Assembly (NCBI GenBank): GCA_916610825.1
Contig: OU744450.1
Location: forward strand, 10,843,380 to 10,907,379
Direction: 5' to 3'
From: Haliclystus octoradiatus
Lineage: Eukaryota > Cnidaria > Staurozoa > Stauromedusae > Haliclystidae
DNA length: 64,000 bases
The notes below the pieces were generated by a model that saw only the letters and a program-made list of their open reading frames with translations, was not told where the DNA came from and ran no database searches. Each line of letters begins with the position of its first letter. Positions within the stretch are counted from its first letter, which is position 1. Positions 56,601 to 64,000 of this stretch are shown one piece after another. A program made the position numbers and the translations under genes.

Positions 56601-59600
56601 ACTTCCCGAAGGTGCTCATCCACGCAACGAATTTCAGATAGATGTTTTGATTACTGCCGAGAAGATTTGTAGGGAATAGATCAAAATCGTTGAATATATT
56701 TGACACATCTCCAGAAATGTCAGAAGAAATATTTACTCATTCGTAGTAACTTTTGAGAAGAGTACAGTCATTTGGTCGTGAATAAATTAAGTTGATAAAC
56801 CTTCATCTTCATCGACTCGATGGATAATTTTATATCAGTGTGTTTTGATCGTGTGTGAACGGTTACGGACACCGTTAAACCACCTTTAGTTTTCCAAATC
56901 CTTCAGCAATATTAGTATTAACGTAAACTTCTCTGTAGGCGCGCTTTTCTAAACTTTCACCGATAGAGTTCGCCTTTTTCTTCATCGCCTTTCACGTTTA
57001 AAAAATTAGAGGTACTGAAAATCATTGCTATTTAATTGAACATCCATTGCAAAATAATGAAATAATCAAGTGTACTTTTACTAGCCAGCTTGAAGATATG
57101 AACGATGATGATAAAATGAGTAGAACAGTCGATCGCGTTGTTGTAATGACACTTGCGAAAATTTGTCACAAAATTCTGTGTCGGCTCAAGAACACATGTT
57201 TCCGGTAAATCTCAAACAAAAACATATTTCGTGCCCAGACCTTAGATGCCAATCCCTGTATTCTATAATCTATGCTGCAAGCGAGCTGAGCAACGCTCCA
57301 ATCAGTTGTTGATTAATGCTTGCTATTGAATCTTGATGCTTATAATCAACTAATAATCATGATTTTATTTCATAAATGAATGGGTACTATATATTGTTCT
57401 GATTAGAATCTTATTTTAATTCTAAGTAGCATCCAACATCACCGTAACATCAAACACAATCCAGGGGGATAGACTCTCACATTTCTCTGTTGATGGTTAT
57501 ACGTATTCAACTCATTCTATTGGCATGAATTTCATTCAATTTAATAAACGGACAGGTTTGTGGTTCTACTTCATATATTCAATATTTGAAAATATTTCTA
57601 TAATTTTTAATGTTTTACATTGCCAGTTTTATTGGTAAATCTGTAACAACTGGCATCTTCCTATGCCAATAGTAACACTCATACACTTCATTTTCACTTT
57701 AGGAAGTTTTTAAAAGTTTCGTTTTTATGTATATGGATTTCTATGATGGCTGGATAGCGCCATGTTAGGGACATCTGCTATTCTTTAGAAAAGCACAAAT
57801 TAACATGAGGTATCATAATTAATACTACAATGATATTGCAATTGTATAGATAGAGCATATATTGCTTTTATCAGTTGGATATATAATATTGGAAAGAGCC
57901 TTATAATAAGTTAATAACATTATCATTAAGAATATAATCATTCTTTTAATCAATCTACTAATGCTCTGTTTTAGTTTTTCTTTTCAAATTTTGGTTGTTG
58001 TTGTTTCAATTAACATCGAGCACTTTTGCATACATGTGTGTGTACAATTGACTGTTAATTTTAATGTTGGAATGATATAAATCTCTTTAGAGATCTTTTT
58101 CATATTTCTCATTGTTATAATACCAGTCCCTAGGGGAAAATAACATAGATACACAAATATCATTTGAGAGGATTAAAAGATGTCCATCGATACGCTATTT
58201 ATTTTGGCTAGTGAGATTACGTTAATTATGCTCAGTTTGGCATACAAAATTATTCAGTTGTTAAAAACATTAGAGTTATGCAAAAATATGATCTTCTGAT
58301 GATCTTCAAAAATTGTTTCACTAGAGCTTGAACGATATAAAGCACGCGACATGATTATGATATGTCAATATCACGTTACTTATCGATTGTGGAACTGTTC
58401 TATCGGATGGTACTATAGAGCCCTTGATTGGCTATTATTTGTTAACTTTTTCATATTTATTATTGATAATAAATGTTAGTATTTTATTTATTTTGTCTTT
58501 TATTATCAAGGATTTCTGCAGGAGCCACATTACAATGTGAACTTGTATATTGATGAGGACGGGGCTGCAAAAGTTGAAAACTATATATCTGGAATTCCTA
58601 TTGGGTATGACTGATGTAGCTTATGAATTAATTAATAGATGTTGAAGAACTAATGTAAAGCAGACATTAAATTGAATGCTTATATTATACTAAAATGTTT
58701 GCATTTGATGTATAAATAAACCAATTTAAATGTGGAATTTAGTCACTCAATATACTTATTTCAAGATACATATTCATTAAGAAAATCAAAATCTTCAGTT
58801 AATCAATCTTGGATCGGTCCATCTAGATGACACGTTATATCTCCACTAAAGTTGCATGATACTACTCTAACCGTTAATTTTTCTATTAACACTTGACTCT
58901 TATCATTAGTCAAGTGATATTATAATCATACATCATATTCGGACCGAATAGAACAATCAAGGTTCATCATAAAACAGAAATTCCTATGGGACATGACATC
59001 TAAATTATCTGAAAAAGTAGAATTGATAGTTTGGAGATTAACAGTCAAGACATTGAACTAATTAGTAAAAAATATAGAGGAATCTAATAGAGACTCTTGT
59101 CCTTTTTCCGAACATTCATTTCTTCTACGGCAAATTGAATGTTATAATTTCTGCAATTAAAGGCATGTCGTGTTTGTCGCTGTCTCAGATGAAGCAAGCA
59201 TGGCATCGAATAACTCAGTGGTAGCAGAACAACTGGCAAAACTTGGAGCTGAAAATGCTGAATTAGGATTCAGAGACTCTTTTTGTCTGATTGGTTGCAA
59301 ATTATGTGGTAAAGAATTCCCTTATGTTGAAAACAAAATAATAAGTGAAAGTCAATCATCATGTAGCTATTTAGGACAATTTGTCACGTAAGCATTTACC
59401 AAGGAATCTACAGCATGTAACTGAGTTGAAAAATAAACCCTTAGAGCGATAAATTCATATCTAAATTGTATATTTATGGGAGAAATTAAATAGCAGCACA
59501 TGTGTAGCCCATAACTCAAACCTATAAATGTATTTGAAATATTATCTACTGTTGTATTATAATGTGACAGACGAGCAATCATAGCTTTGAGCAATTTGAT

Positions 59601-60257
59601 GACGTCTAAATATTCTTATTTATATCAAAAAGCACATAAAAAGGCTATCATTTAGCTAGTTCATTTTGCTTTTAAAGCTTCTTCAGTTGTTGCATTCTGC
59701 ATTATTTGGCCTATAATAAAAATATCTCCATCATTCTTTATTGCTTTCGTAAACAGTATCATAAACCAAGGTTGCTGCATATGTGCCGGATGAAGCCACA
59801 TATAGGCATTAGATGGACACATGGAACATAACAGATATGATAACCAACACATAAATATTTAGATCACATGATGACACGACGAAGAATAGAGAATTATGAG
59901 GGTGCACATTAGGTGGAAATTACCCGATACCGTTTTGCTTGTAGGATCATTGCGCAAACGTGTCATCTTTATGGAATATATACCGTTTACGTTCTTGATA
60001 CACTTGAGTACGCTTCGCAACGATTTCTATTACACGACTGCATATCATCATCATCATTATCATTACTTTCTGTCTATGAAGGATATATGAAGTTGTGTGG
60101 CTACGTGAAGAAAGAACGTGATAATTTGTCATGAAAATAGCGAAAATAATTTGTTCTCGTTCATTTTTATATAATTTTTGACTCGTGATTCTCTCACTTG
60201 CATAGACCGTGCCAAAGCCTTTTGCGATTCAAAGTTTTTGCCTTGATTTCATTATAA
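32293..60257 (+). CDS. Secreted PAN-TSP1-ILEI domain protein (7 exons, model)
   Basis: The model joins 32293-32610, 32934-32976, 54370-54540, 57430-57555, 58511-58604, 59163-59387 and 60206-60257. All sites are AG/GT with compatible phases, giving 342 residues. Domain order is signal peptide ([16 protein letters not shown]), PAN/apple-like domain (residues about 21-106), thrombospondin type 1 repeat (about 121-178) and ILEI/FAM3-like domain (about 179-326). A short tail follows. TSP1 and ILEI are extracellular modules, so the product should be secreted and may bind glycans or act as a signal. I know no named protein with this order. The exons for PAN, TSP1 and ILEI are well supported; the 43-nt exon 2 and the last exon are inferred from phase. 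The 21.4 kb intron is filled with transposons, so a split into two genes between exon 2 and the TSP1 exon cannot be excluded. Confidence 0.6.
32934..32976 (+). CDS. Putative small exon 2 (43 nt)
   Basis: After the acceptor ttccatag, 43 nt encode [14 protein letters not shown] plus one base before the donor gtatgt. It is the piece needed to convert the phase 0 exit of exon 1 to the phase 1 entry of the TSP1 exon. It has no motif of its own. Confidence 0.45.
32977..33959. other. Start of intron 2 of the PAN gene, nothing recognised
   Basis: No coding relic or clear repeat is visible before the Helitron-like fragment that begins near 33960. Confidence 0.4.
34191..35354. mobile_element. Non-autonomous hAT-like element with 8-bp target duplication
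   Basis: The ends CAGAGCCAT and ATGGCTATG and the adjoining TTTACAAGAGTTGGGACAC (left) and GTGTCCCAACTCTTGTAAA (right) form terminal inverted repeats of about 30 bp. The flanks AATATACC (34183-34190) and AGTATACC (35355-35362) match in 7 of 8 bases, the duplication length made by hAT transposases. No transposase is encoded. A MITE is nested inside. Confidence 0.75.
34524..35023. mobile_element. Harbinger-like MITE built of repeated terminal modules
   Basis: The ends AGCCCTGGCCAAATGAC and GTCATTTGGCCGGGGCT are inverted and flanked by TAA on both sides, a 3-bp TWA-type duplication. Inside, GGCCAAATGACTTTTTATTT and CATTCATCGGATTTTGTTGA recur near 34614 and 34934, with inverted pieces near 34795-34812. 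The terminal module is thus present several times. Confidence 0.75.
35583..35916 (+). repeat. Helitron-type 5' end fragment and unassigned AT-rich DNA
   Basis: TCTTATACTAATAATACTG followed by TCTGTTGA at 35583 repeats the start of the Helitron copy at 35917. The rest, up to 35916, has no further match that I can follow. Confidence 0.45.
36564..36992 (+). CDS. THAP DNA-binding domain ORF of ISL2EU-type transposon
   Basis: The 142 codons begin [14 protein letters not shown]. The C2CH zinc ligands of a THAP domain can be followed as CLFVNC near the start and VCSRHF at residues 77-82, with a WVP box (93-95). A basic tail ([14 protein letters not shown]) follows. In related elements the THAP domain is fused to the transposase. 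Here the frame ends 20 bases into the transposase ORF, so one frameshift may separate them. Confidence 0.85.
   Translation: MVFCLFVNCGFKTGKNKSQVQQKWEETNGGNVSFFRIPAVPTNQGQLTEELAHNRRRLWTNALSRGDLTDGKMQSGRVCSRHFVTGKAAKDWDRHNIDWVPTVNLGHTKQANVDHKNVAKRASRTVERRKRMETAEHARYAC
36973..38067 (+). CDS. DDE_4 (Harbinger-type) transposase
   Basis: The 364 codons carry a helix-turn-helix ([20 protein letters not shown], about residues 125-144). A DDE nuclease follows with Asp188 in [14 protein letters not shown], Asp263 in [13 protein letters not shown] and Glu310 in [14 protein letters not shown]. All three catalytic acids are present and no stop interrupts the frame. It overlaps the THAP ORF by 20 bases in another frame. 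Either two proteins are made or a single-base shift has disabled the fusion. Confidence 0.9.
   Translation: MLDMHAKQRKLELKTTPQNDSTNMGGESSYEFKVNLTEDKQTDTDDLAQSFNYLSIKNSSQEHCFAESYFSEDDDRVRFYTGLPSYEILKVVFDFVVPFVKRKSTVLSHFQELIITLMKLRLNMPIQDLAYRFNISLATISRTFHAWLHVLDRRLSNLITWPDREALWRTMPKCFQVSFKSKTTVIIDCFEVFVERPSNLLARAQTFSSYKHHNTVKVLLGITPQGTISFISKAWGGRTSDKYLTEQCGILNLLKPGDMVMADRGFTIEESVWFHHAELQIPAFTKGKDQLEPVDVEKTRDIANVRIHVERVIGQLRQKYTILQGTLPTHYLHKLSGKNVATIDEIIRICSALINLCPPIIPFD
38068..39040. other. Non-coding interior of the ISL2EU element
   Basis: This lies between the two convergent ORFs, and I see no continuous frame. In complete relatives this space holds the rest of the second protein, so it probably marks a deletion. 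Confidence 0.5.
39041..39316 (-). pseudogene. Truncated second ORF of ISL2EU element (start of YqaJ-type protein)
   Basis: A 91-codon frame converges on the transposase. It contains [10 protein letters not shown], then [20 protein letters not shown] and [13 protein letters not shown], and stops after [10 protein letters not shown]. Autonomous ISL2EU elements carry an opposite ORF for a YqaJ-like nuclease whose N-terminus has similar wording. The nuclease domain itself is absent. The match is from memory, so treat it as probable. Confidence 0.5.
40680..41625 (-). mobile_element. Helitron fragment, inverted relative to the preceding copy
   Basis: TAATGAAGACACCATTTTGT, CATTAATAATTTAG, GCATTTGTGCC and, further on, TCAATGCAATTCAGTATTT with GCAGCTTAAATTC follow the order of 49660-50045 in the dimer. 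Neither terminus is preserved. Together with 39580-40498 it forms an imperfect long inverted arrangement. Confidence 0.6.
41626..43443. other. Intron DNA, nothing recognised
   Basis: This is AT-rich with no exon, inverted repeat or coding relic that I can support. Confidence 0.4.
43453..43827 (-). mobile_element. tRNA-derived SINE with 9-bp target duplication
   Basis: On the - strand it begins GGAGGATTAGCTCAGATGG (A box) and has GGTTCAAATCC (B box) at tRNA spacing (head 43751-43826). A unique body follows, then a TACTTTTACTTACTT tail. AACTACGTA flanks it on both sides (43444-43452 and 43828-43836). The head's T and acceptor stems do not pair, so it is a SINE and not a tRNA gene. Confidence 0.85.
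44175..44212. repeat. (GATT)n microsatellite
   Basis: About eight GATT units run together with two variant units. Confidence 0.85.
44278..47319 (-). mobile_element. Helitron dimer, unit A
   Basis: On the - strand the 3' end is a perfect hairpin GTCCAT-T-ATGGAC (44293-44305), then TACACTCATTG and CTAG (44278-44281) followed by T. The 5' side reads TATACATAATACTGTCTG and abuts the CTAG of unit B. The unit is about 3.04 kb, has no long ORF, and carries a tRNA-like sequence at 44969-45034. Its sequence is repeated almost identically in unit B. Confidence 0.85.
44969..45034 (-). repeat. tRNA-like sequence inside Helitron unit A
   Basis: GTGGCTAATTGGTTAATGC (A box) and GTTCAAATCC (B box) are spaced as in a tRNA. 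The acceptor and T stems do not pair, so it is a pseudogene or SINE head. Confidence 0.6.
47320..50382 (-). mobile_element. Helitron dimer, unit B
   Basis: The 3' end is CTAG at 47320-47323 with the hairpin at 47335-47347. The 5' end is A|TCTACTTATATTAATAATAC at 50382. The sequence follows unit A at an offset of about 3,042 bases with scattered single differences and small indels, such as an extra ATTTCATAGCGTTTGTGCC near 49810. No protein is encoded. Confidence 0.85.
48011..48077 (-). repeat. tRNA-like sequence inside Helitron unit B
   Basis: This is the counterpart of 44969-45034, with a few substitutions and the same A and B boxes. It was present before the duplication. Confidence 0.6.
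50438..51609 (-). pseudogene. Gypsy integrase in three frames
   Basis: 51609-51130 has the zinc-finger region ([19 protein letters not shown]) and SIDLTEF with the first catalytic Asp. 51094-50753 has [20 protein letters not shown] with the catalytic Glu. 50746-50438 is the C-terminal region ([20 protein letters not shown]). Stops and shifts separate the three parts. Confidence 0.82.
51467..52093 (-). pseudogene. Gypsy RNase H and connection segment
   Basis: [20 protein letters not shown] carries the RNase H Glu and [12 protein letters not shown] the next Asp. [20 protein letters not shown] marks the end of RNase H. It overlaps both neighbours in different frames. Confidence 0.8.
51987..53027 (-). 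pseudogene. Gypsy reverse transcriptase and RNase H start, frameshifted
   Basis: The first frame (53027-52551) has [49 protein letters not shown] and the catalytic YLDDF. The second (52544-51987) continues with [27 protein letters not shown] and [13 protein letters not shown] of RNase H. A frameshift right after YLDD and further shifts disable it. Confidence 0.85.
53638..53844 (-). pseudogene. Gypsy protease-end fragment
   Basis: The short frame with [17 protein letters not shown] resembles the end of retropepsin (GRDFL..G). The catalytic DTG side is not in this frame. Confidence 0.45.
53901..54369. other. Intron DNA before the TSP1 exon, nothing recognised
   Basis: No LTR of the adjacent Gypsy and no exon candidate is visible here. 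Confidence 0.4.
54370..54540 (+). CDS. TSP1 repeat exon
   Basis: This phase 1-1 exon of 57 codons encodes [20 protein letters not shown], then [10 protein letters not shown] and PCYERTCQ. The WxxW and CSKTCGDG motifs with six cysteines are a complete thrombospondin type 1 repeat. Symmetrical phase 1 exons are usual for shuffled extracellular modules. Confidence 0.88.
55464..57275. mobile_element. Inverted-repeat element with 29-bp perfect termini (hAT-like)
   Basis: GCATAGATTATAGAATACAG plus GGATTGGCA at 55464-55492 is matched exactly on the other strand at 57247-57275. CAGGGATTGGCA within it is hAT-like. A second inverted pair, CTTGAGCCGACACA (55556-55569 and 57177-57190), lies further in. 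The 1.8 kb body has no transposase. It sits in the intron between the TSP1 and first ILEI exons. Confidence 0.7.
57430..57555 (+). CDS. ILEI domain exon 1
   Basis: Forty-two codons in phase 1-1 read [20 protein letters not shown], then [17 protein letters not shown] and NKRTG. This matches the start of ILEI/FAM3-type domains, where a short strand, G(M/F)N and a NxxTG turn recur. Joined to the TSP1 exon it gives CQPSNIT. Confidence 0.82.
57556..58510. other. ILEI-gene intron, nothing recognised
   Basis: This intron has no repeat or coding relic of note. Confidence 0.4.
58511..58604 (+). CDS. ILEI domain exon 2
   Basis: With the acceptor attatcaag the exon reads [20 protein letters not shown] and [11 protein letters not shown], the middle of an ILEI domain before the ValAV(S/x)DE strand. 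An alternative AG ten bases on (ttctgcag) would break the phase. The donor is gtatga and the exit is in phase 2. Confidence 0.8.
58605..59162. other. ILEI-gene intron, nothing recognised
   Basis: This is AT-rich intron DNA without visible elements. Confidence 0.4.
59163..59387 (+). CDS. ILEI domain exon 3
   Basis: The exon begins [13 protein letters not shown] and continues through [20 protein letters not shown] and LIGCKL. The VAVSDEAS and GxRDSxCLIG motifs are the most diagnostic parts of ILEI/FAM3 domains. It then runs about 33 residues further with three more cysteines to the donor gtaagc. Confidence 0.87.
59388..60205. other. Putative last intron, nothing recognised
   Basis: Short frames on both strands here have no family resemblance. 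Confidence 0.35.
60206..60257 (+). CDS. Putative last exon
   Basis: A strong acceptor (ttctctcacttgcatag) is followed in the required phase by [16 protein letters not shown] and TAA. AATAAA occurs at about 60606-60611. The short exon has no motif, so it rests on splice signal and phase only. Confidence 0.4.
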
Positions 60258-62691
60258 TTTATTCAAAAATCCAAAGTTTAGCTGTGAGTTCAAGTCAAGA
60301 TTTCAAATGTTATAAATGCAAATACACCTTATCCAATATAATTTTTTACTTTGGAGCACAAATGAGACTTTGGGAAATGGTGTACCGGCTTGTAATAGTT
60401 CCACAAGGTGATGCGTTGTGAACAGCGTTTCGGTCTAGAAATCAATCCCATTTCAAGAATTATCGAAGTGAAAACAATGATTATAAGTGGATCGGTTAGA
60501 AACTGTAATGTAAATCAAAAATATGATGTGCCCAATCATAGCTCACCTTGGTATCACGTGAAGTTTTATTGGGCATTGGTTTGTGATTAAAACAAAACCA
60601 ATTAGAATAAAAAAAGTGTTTGAATCATTATCAAAGTTTATATTATTTTTTTTATTGTTTATTCTATCATAATTGTCAATTTATATTATATATTTTCTGG
60701 GAATGAAATCTTGAATAGGAGAAATGTTTTATTTTGAAGAACTGATCTTTAATTTCAAGTATTTGGTATATTCAGATTAGTTAGAACAATTTTCGAACCG
60801 AAAGAACTGCTGAAAGCTTTCCAATCGCTCATTCAAAACATGGTACCATCTCACAAATGCACACAAAATGACTCAATAATGTCCATTCAATCCTTCATAT
60901 TGATGCAAGCTATCATTTCTGATTTTACTACTCCGTTCACGTAGCCTACCCGCTGACTCAATGTCATGCAACATGTATACTTGGTAGAGCAGTACAGTTG
61001 GTCACTCGAAGACAAAATCTGTTTTTGCTGATTCAGCATGGCAAATCGGCTGCCTCGCTTTCGCAAAGAATGCTAGGCCATGGGATACTATAAGTATGTA
61101 AACTATTTTGTATGTGAATAGTGCATCGCCTTAGTTTGTAGTCTTCAGCTTGCCCATTTCTAATCTTCTTGTACTCGTTCGGAGAGAATGTCAAACGAAC
61201 GAGTGAAGTTCTACTCGTGCATAAAAAACGTACGCGCTCATCAACAATGGAGTAGTCCCTATATATTTTCATCCCTCAAAATCAAAACGTATAATAGTAC
61301 AGTCATTAATATAGTATAGATCATGTGAATACTTTATTTATCTCATTCAGAAAATACAACTACATATATACACCATACACAATGAACAACTTTTAAGCAA
61401 TGCCTAGCGATGTTCATGGTCGCAATCATTTTTGGCAGAAATTGGCAGTTACGATTTGATGATAGGCCTACAGAAAAACAACAGAAAAAGATATCCATCA
61501 AATAAAATGAAATTAAGAACCAATAAATTAATTACTCCTCGACAGGACATCAATGTAACTTCGTATAGTATAGACTACAGTTACCCGTCTTTCATGTTAC
61601 TAGTTTAACCATGGAATGAAAATTGAACACAGGAGCTTCACCTAAAGGTTATGCCTGAAATGTTGATCCTATCCATATACAGTCAAACCTACTATAACAG
61701 TCATCTCTATACAGCGGCCACCTTTCCAAGGTGGTCACTCTTGCACTGCCTTAAAATAGTAGATGAGATGAGCTTGGCGGCAGTTTTGATGATTTACTCT
61801 TTTTCTAGTTCTTTCTTGGTTTGAGCGGACAAAGGAAACTTTGATTTGACCTTAGAATTGACAAAGATTGGTTCTGTTGCAATTTGTGTGAGGCTCAGGC
61901 TTATTTGGCTTGAAATGACTGTACTATAAGTCATTTTATACATATAAGTTACTGTTTTCAATGCTGATTCTATGTAATCCTTTCCTACCATAAATTTCAA
62001 AATCAAGTTTGTTTATATTGCCAGGTAATAAATGTCGGTAAAATTTTAATTTAATGAATAAAAATTAAGTTTCAATTCAATGTTTTTACTTACTATGTTT
62101 TCGAATTCAATTTCTTATTTTTCTTCAAGTTTGAGACTGAAAAAGTTTCATTATAAATTTCATAGCAGATTTTTGAAAAATGTTTATTCTAAAATTTTTA
62201 TTGCACATAAGAACACAATCAAATTGCAGGATTATGTTCGAGTATGACGTAATATTTTAATTTGAAAATATAACTTTGGTTGAGGCTCATCCCCTCTACA
62301 TTTGCTTTTCTTAATACATTGTACAGAAAACAGATAGGTGAGAAATGTTCGTCATTCTCGGCATATTATCAGCAATATGGTATTTTCAATCAAATAACAA
62401 CTTGTAGACAAGTATATTTAAGCGAATATGGTTAATCTGTTTGCCAGATAGCCACCCGCACTATGAAATAATCCCACCCGCAGTATACAAAATTGTTTTG
62501 AAATAAATATATTTTTGTTGCTGCATGTATAATGCAACCAGTCCTGTCGAAACAAGGCCGAAATAGAACGACGTATTCATACTCACTCTAGCGTTTTATT
62601 CACTCCTATTGCATCGAGCATAGCGATAATGCAGTTATACGGTATTTATAGTTTTATTCCAATATTGGTATCGTATTGAAAATCAGGCATT
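60258..62691. other. Intergenic between the two PAN genes
   Basis: It contains AATAAA near 60606, a possible end of the first gene, and the pogo-like repeat near 61677-61755. Nothing else is recognised. The 100 bases before the second PAN gene do not resemble those before the first. Confidence 0.4.
61677..61755 (+). repeat. Pogo-like terminal repeat fragment
   Basis: CAGTCAAACCTACTATAAC after TA, followed by CTCTATACAGCGGCCACC and GTGGTCACTCTTG, is shared in part with 1762-1835. A partner end was not found. Confidence 0.35.
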
Positions 62692-64000
62692 ATGATAGAA
62701 TTTTTGATACTATCCATTTTACATCTGATTAACAATGCAGCAAGCTCAAGTTGCCCCATTTCAAATATAGATCAGTATAATGGAAGGATATTTGGAAATA
62801 CTACAATTGTTGGTGTCGACCCGATCAAAGGCATTTCACTGCAGTCTATCTTTTTGTGCCGCTCAATGTGCAACAATCTTGGAGGCTGTATCGCTATAAG
62901 CTATAACTCAAGTCTATCAGATATTGGTTATTGTGAATTGTATAACTCAACTGGAATTACAAGCTATTTTCATCCGCTCAGAGGAAGCAACGTCATTTTA
63001 ATGCTACCGGTATGTATACATCTATTTTGCTAATTTCTTTGAGCTATGAATAATTATTGGATAAAAATGTTCATTAAAGGTTTCATGTATGGACTATCAT
63101 GCTCTATTGAGATTTACCTGCAATTTTCTAAAGGTTATATGCGAAATGAAATCAACAACTACAGGATATACTTTATTTTCTCTACAAAACAACCAACTTT
63201 TGGATCAACCAAGGGGGTAAAACATTTTCGTCCCATAATGATGTGGAGTTGTCCACACTTTCGTAGATATAGTGCTATGATAAATATCAGATCTTTAATA
63301 AATAAAAAAATGAGTCAAAAAGAGACACAAGGTTCCTATTACTCCGAGTTTCACGCCATACGGTAATCATCAAGTAAGTATATATTTATTATTTACAAAA
63401 AAATATATCGATGCACTACATGATAGAATTTTACAAAAAGTTGAGTTTATGATGCTACACACAATTGAGTTTGCTAATGTTTAATGTTTAAGTTTTTGAG
63501 GTAAAATTTATTTTTTAGTTTCTACATTTACTAATGAGTTCTGATCTTTTTTTAGCAGGCTATTTTTGTTGTAACTATAATAATATAAAAATAGTCTAAT
63601 ACACGAAGGCTGCATTTCTTCCCGCATTTCTTTGTAGTATTGCTGTAAGCCCTATTTTTACCTCGGACCATTTAATGTCAAATAACTTTTTCTTTTCCTT
63701 CAAACACCATATCGACATATCGGTGTGCTTTGAAAGTTCGGTGCTAGATTTGTATTTATCCGATTTAACTGTCATTTTGTGATAGCTGTATCGCTGCTTC
63801 AAAGTTCTTTCTGTTAGGCCTATGAAGGTGCGGCGTTTTGAATCGTCTGGCATGTTTACGGGTGCCTTGTAAACGATGCTTGATGTTCATCACTTGTTTT
63901 CTAATCGACGTTCGTCTTTTTTTGGGGGTAGTTGCATTGTTTGGGTTGAATGTTTCAGCACAAGCTACACAAAAAATTCTACCAAATCAATATCAAGGAC
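62692..64000 (+). CDS. Second PAN-domain gene, first exon (62692-63009), continues beyond window
   Basis: The exon is 318 nt, exactly as in the gene at 32293, and ends CTACCG before the donor gtatgt. About 83 of 106 residues agree by my count. Differences concentrate in the signal peptide ([16 protein letters not shown]) and near the exon end. All PAN cysteines are kept (SCPIS, LCRSMCNNLGGC, GYCELY). The 43-nt exon 2 seen in the first gene has no obvious counterpart before 64000. The remaining domains would lie downstream. Confidence 0.75.
63596..63880 (-). pseudogene. GIY-YIG endonuclease fragment of a second Penelope-like element
   Basis: On the - strand, SIVYKAPV is followed by RRTFIGLTERTLKQRYSYHK, STELSKHTDMSIWCLKEK and FDIKWSEVKI. 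This is the GIY-YIG domain of Penelope-like elements. It is a different lineage from the copy at 20930. A stop just upstream of SIVYK shows decay, and no RT is left in the window. Confidence 0.75.

Noticed and set aside
59641-59852. 63-codon - strand frame in the last ILEI-gene intron
   Set aside because: It has no motif, no splice context and an AT-rich background. It is not supported as a gene.

Overview
The window is animal nuclear DNA. It is AT-rich, its genes are split by GT-AG introns, and most of its length is transposable elements. The mix of Gypsy, non-LTR (CR1/L2-like), Penelope-like, ISL2EU-type THAP/DDE, hAT-like, Harbinger-like, Helitron and tRNA-SINE elements fits an invertebrate. 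A marine invertebrate such as an ascidian is my guess, but nothing here fixes the species.

Two host loci and the start of a third can be read on the + strand. From base 1 to 29019 lies the 3' part of a UBE3B orthologue (HECT E3 ubiquitin ligase). Thirteen exons join in frame from the region before HECT to the stop codon, with the catalytic Cys at 28918-28920. Its introns hold a Gypsy element (3368-7061), an inverted-repeat/hAT-like complex (7547-8842), an intact LINE ORF (13481-16708), a Penelope-like element (about 20795-22790) and a 1.45 kb (AAT)n array (22795-24243). From 32293 to 60257 is a gene built from seven in-frame exons that encodes a secreted protein with signal peptide, PAN/apple-like domain, one thrombospondin type 1 repeat and an ILEI (FAM3-like) domain. 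Its 21 kb second intron is packed with transposons. At 62692 a second gene begins with a first exon of identical length (318 nt) and about 78% identical protein, so this is a tandem family.

The stretch 33960-50382 is an archive of nested insertions. A non-autonomous Helitron family is defined by A|TC starts and by a 13-nt hairpin, 11-12 nt and CTAG|T ends. It is present as a + copy (35917-40498) split by an ISL2EU element (36381-39366), as fragments, and as a head-to-tail dimer (44278-47319 and 47320-50382). One fragment was hit by a hAT-like element with an 8-bp duplication, which was itself hit by a Harbinger-like MITE. A broken second Gypsy pol (- strand, 50430-53900) follows.

The remaining features are a coiled-coil ORF antisense inside a UBE3B intron (11463-12041), degenerate LINE and Penelope pieces, a tRNA-derived SINE with a 9-bp duplication, and several small inverted-repeat elements. 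All exon joins were made by eye from splice sites, reading phase and family resemblance, without transcript evidence.
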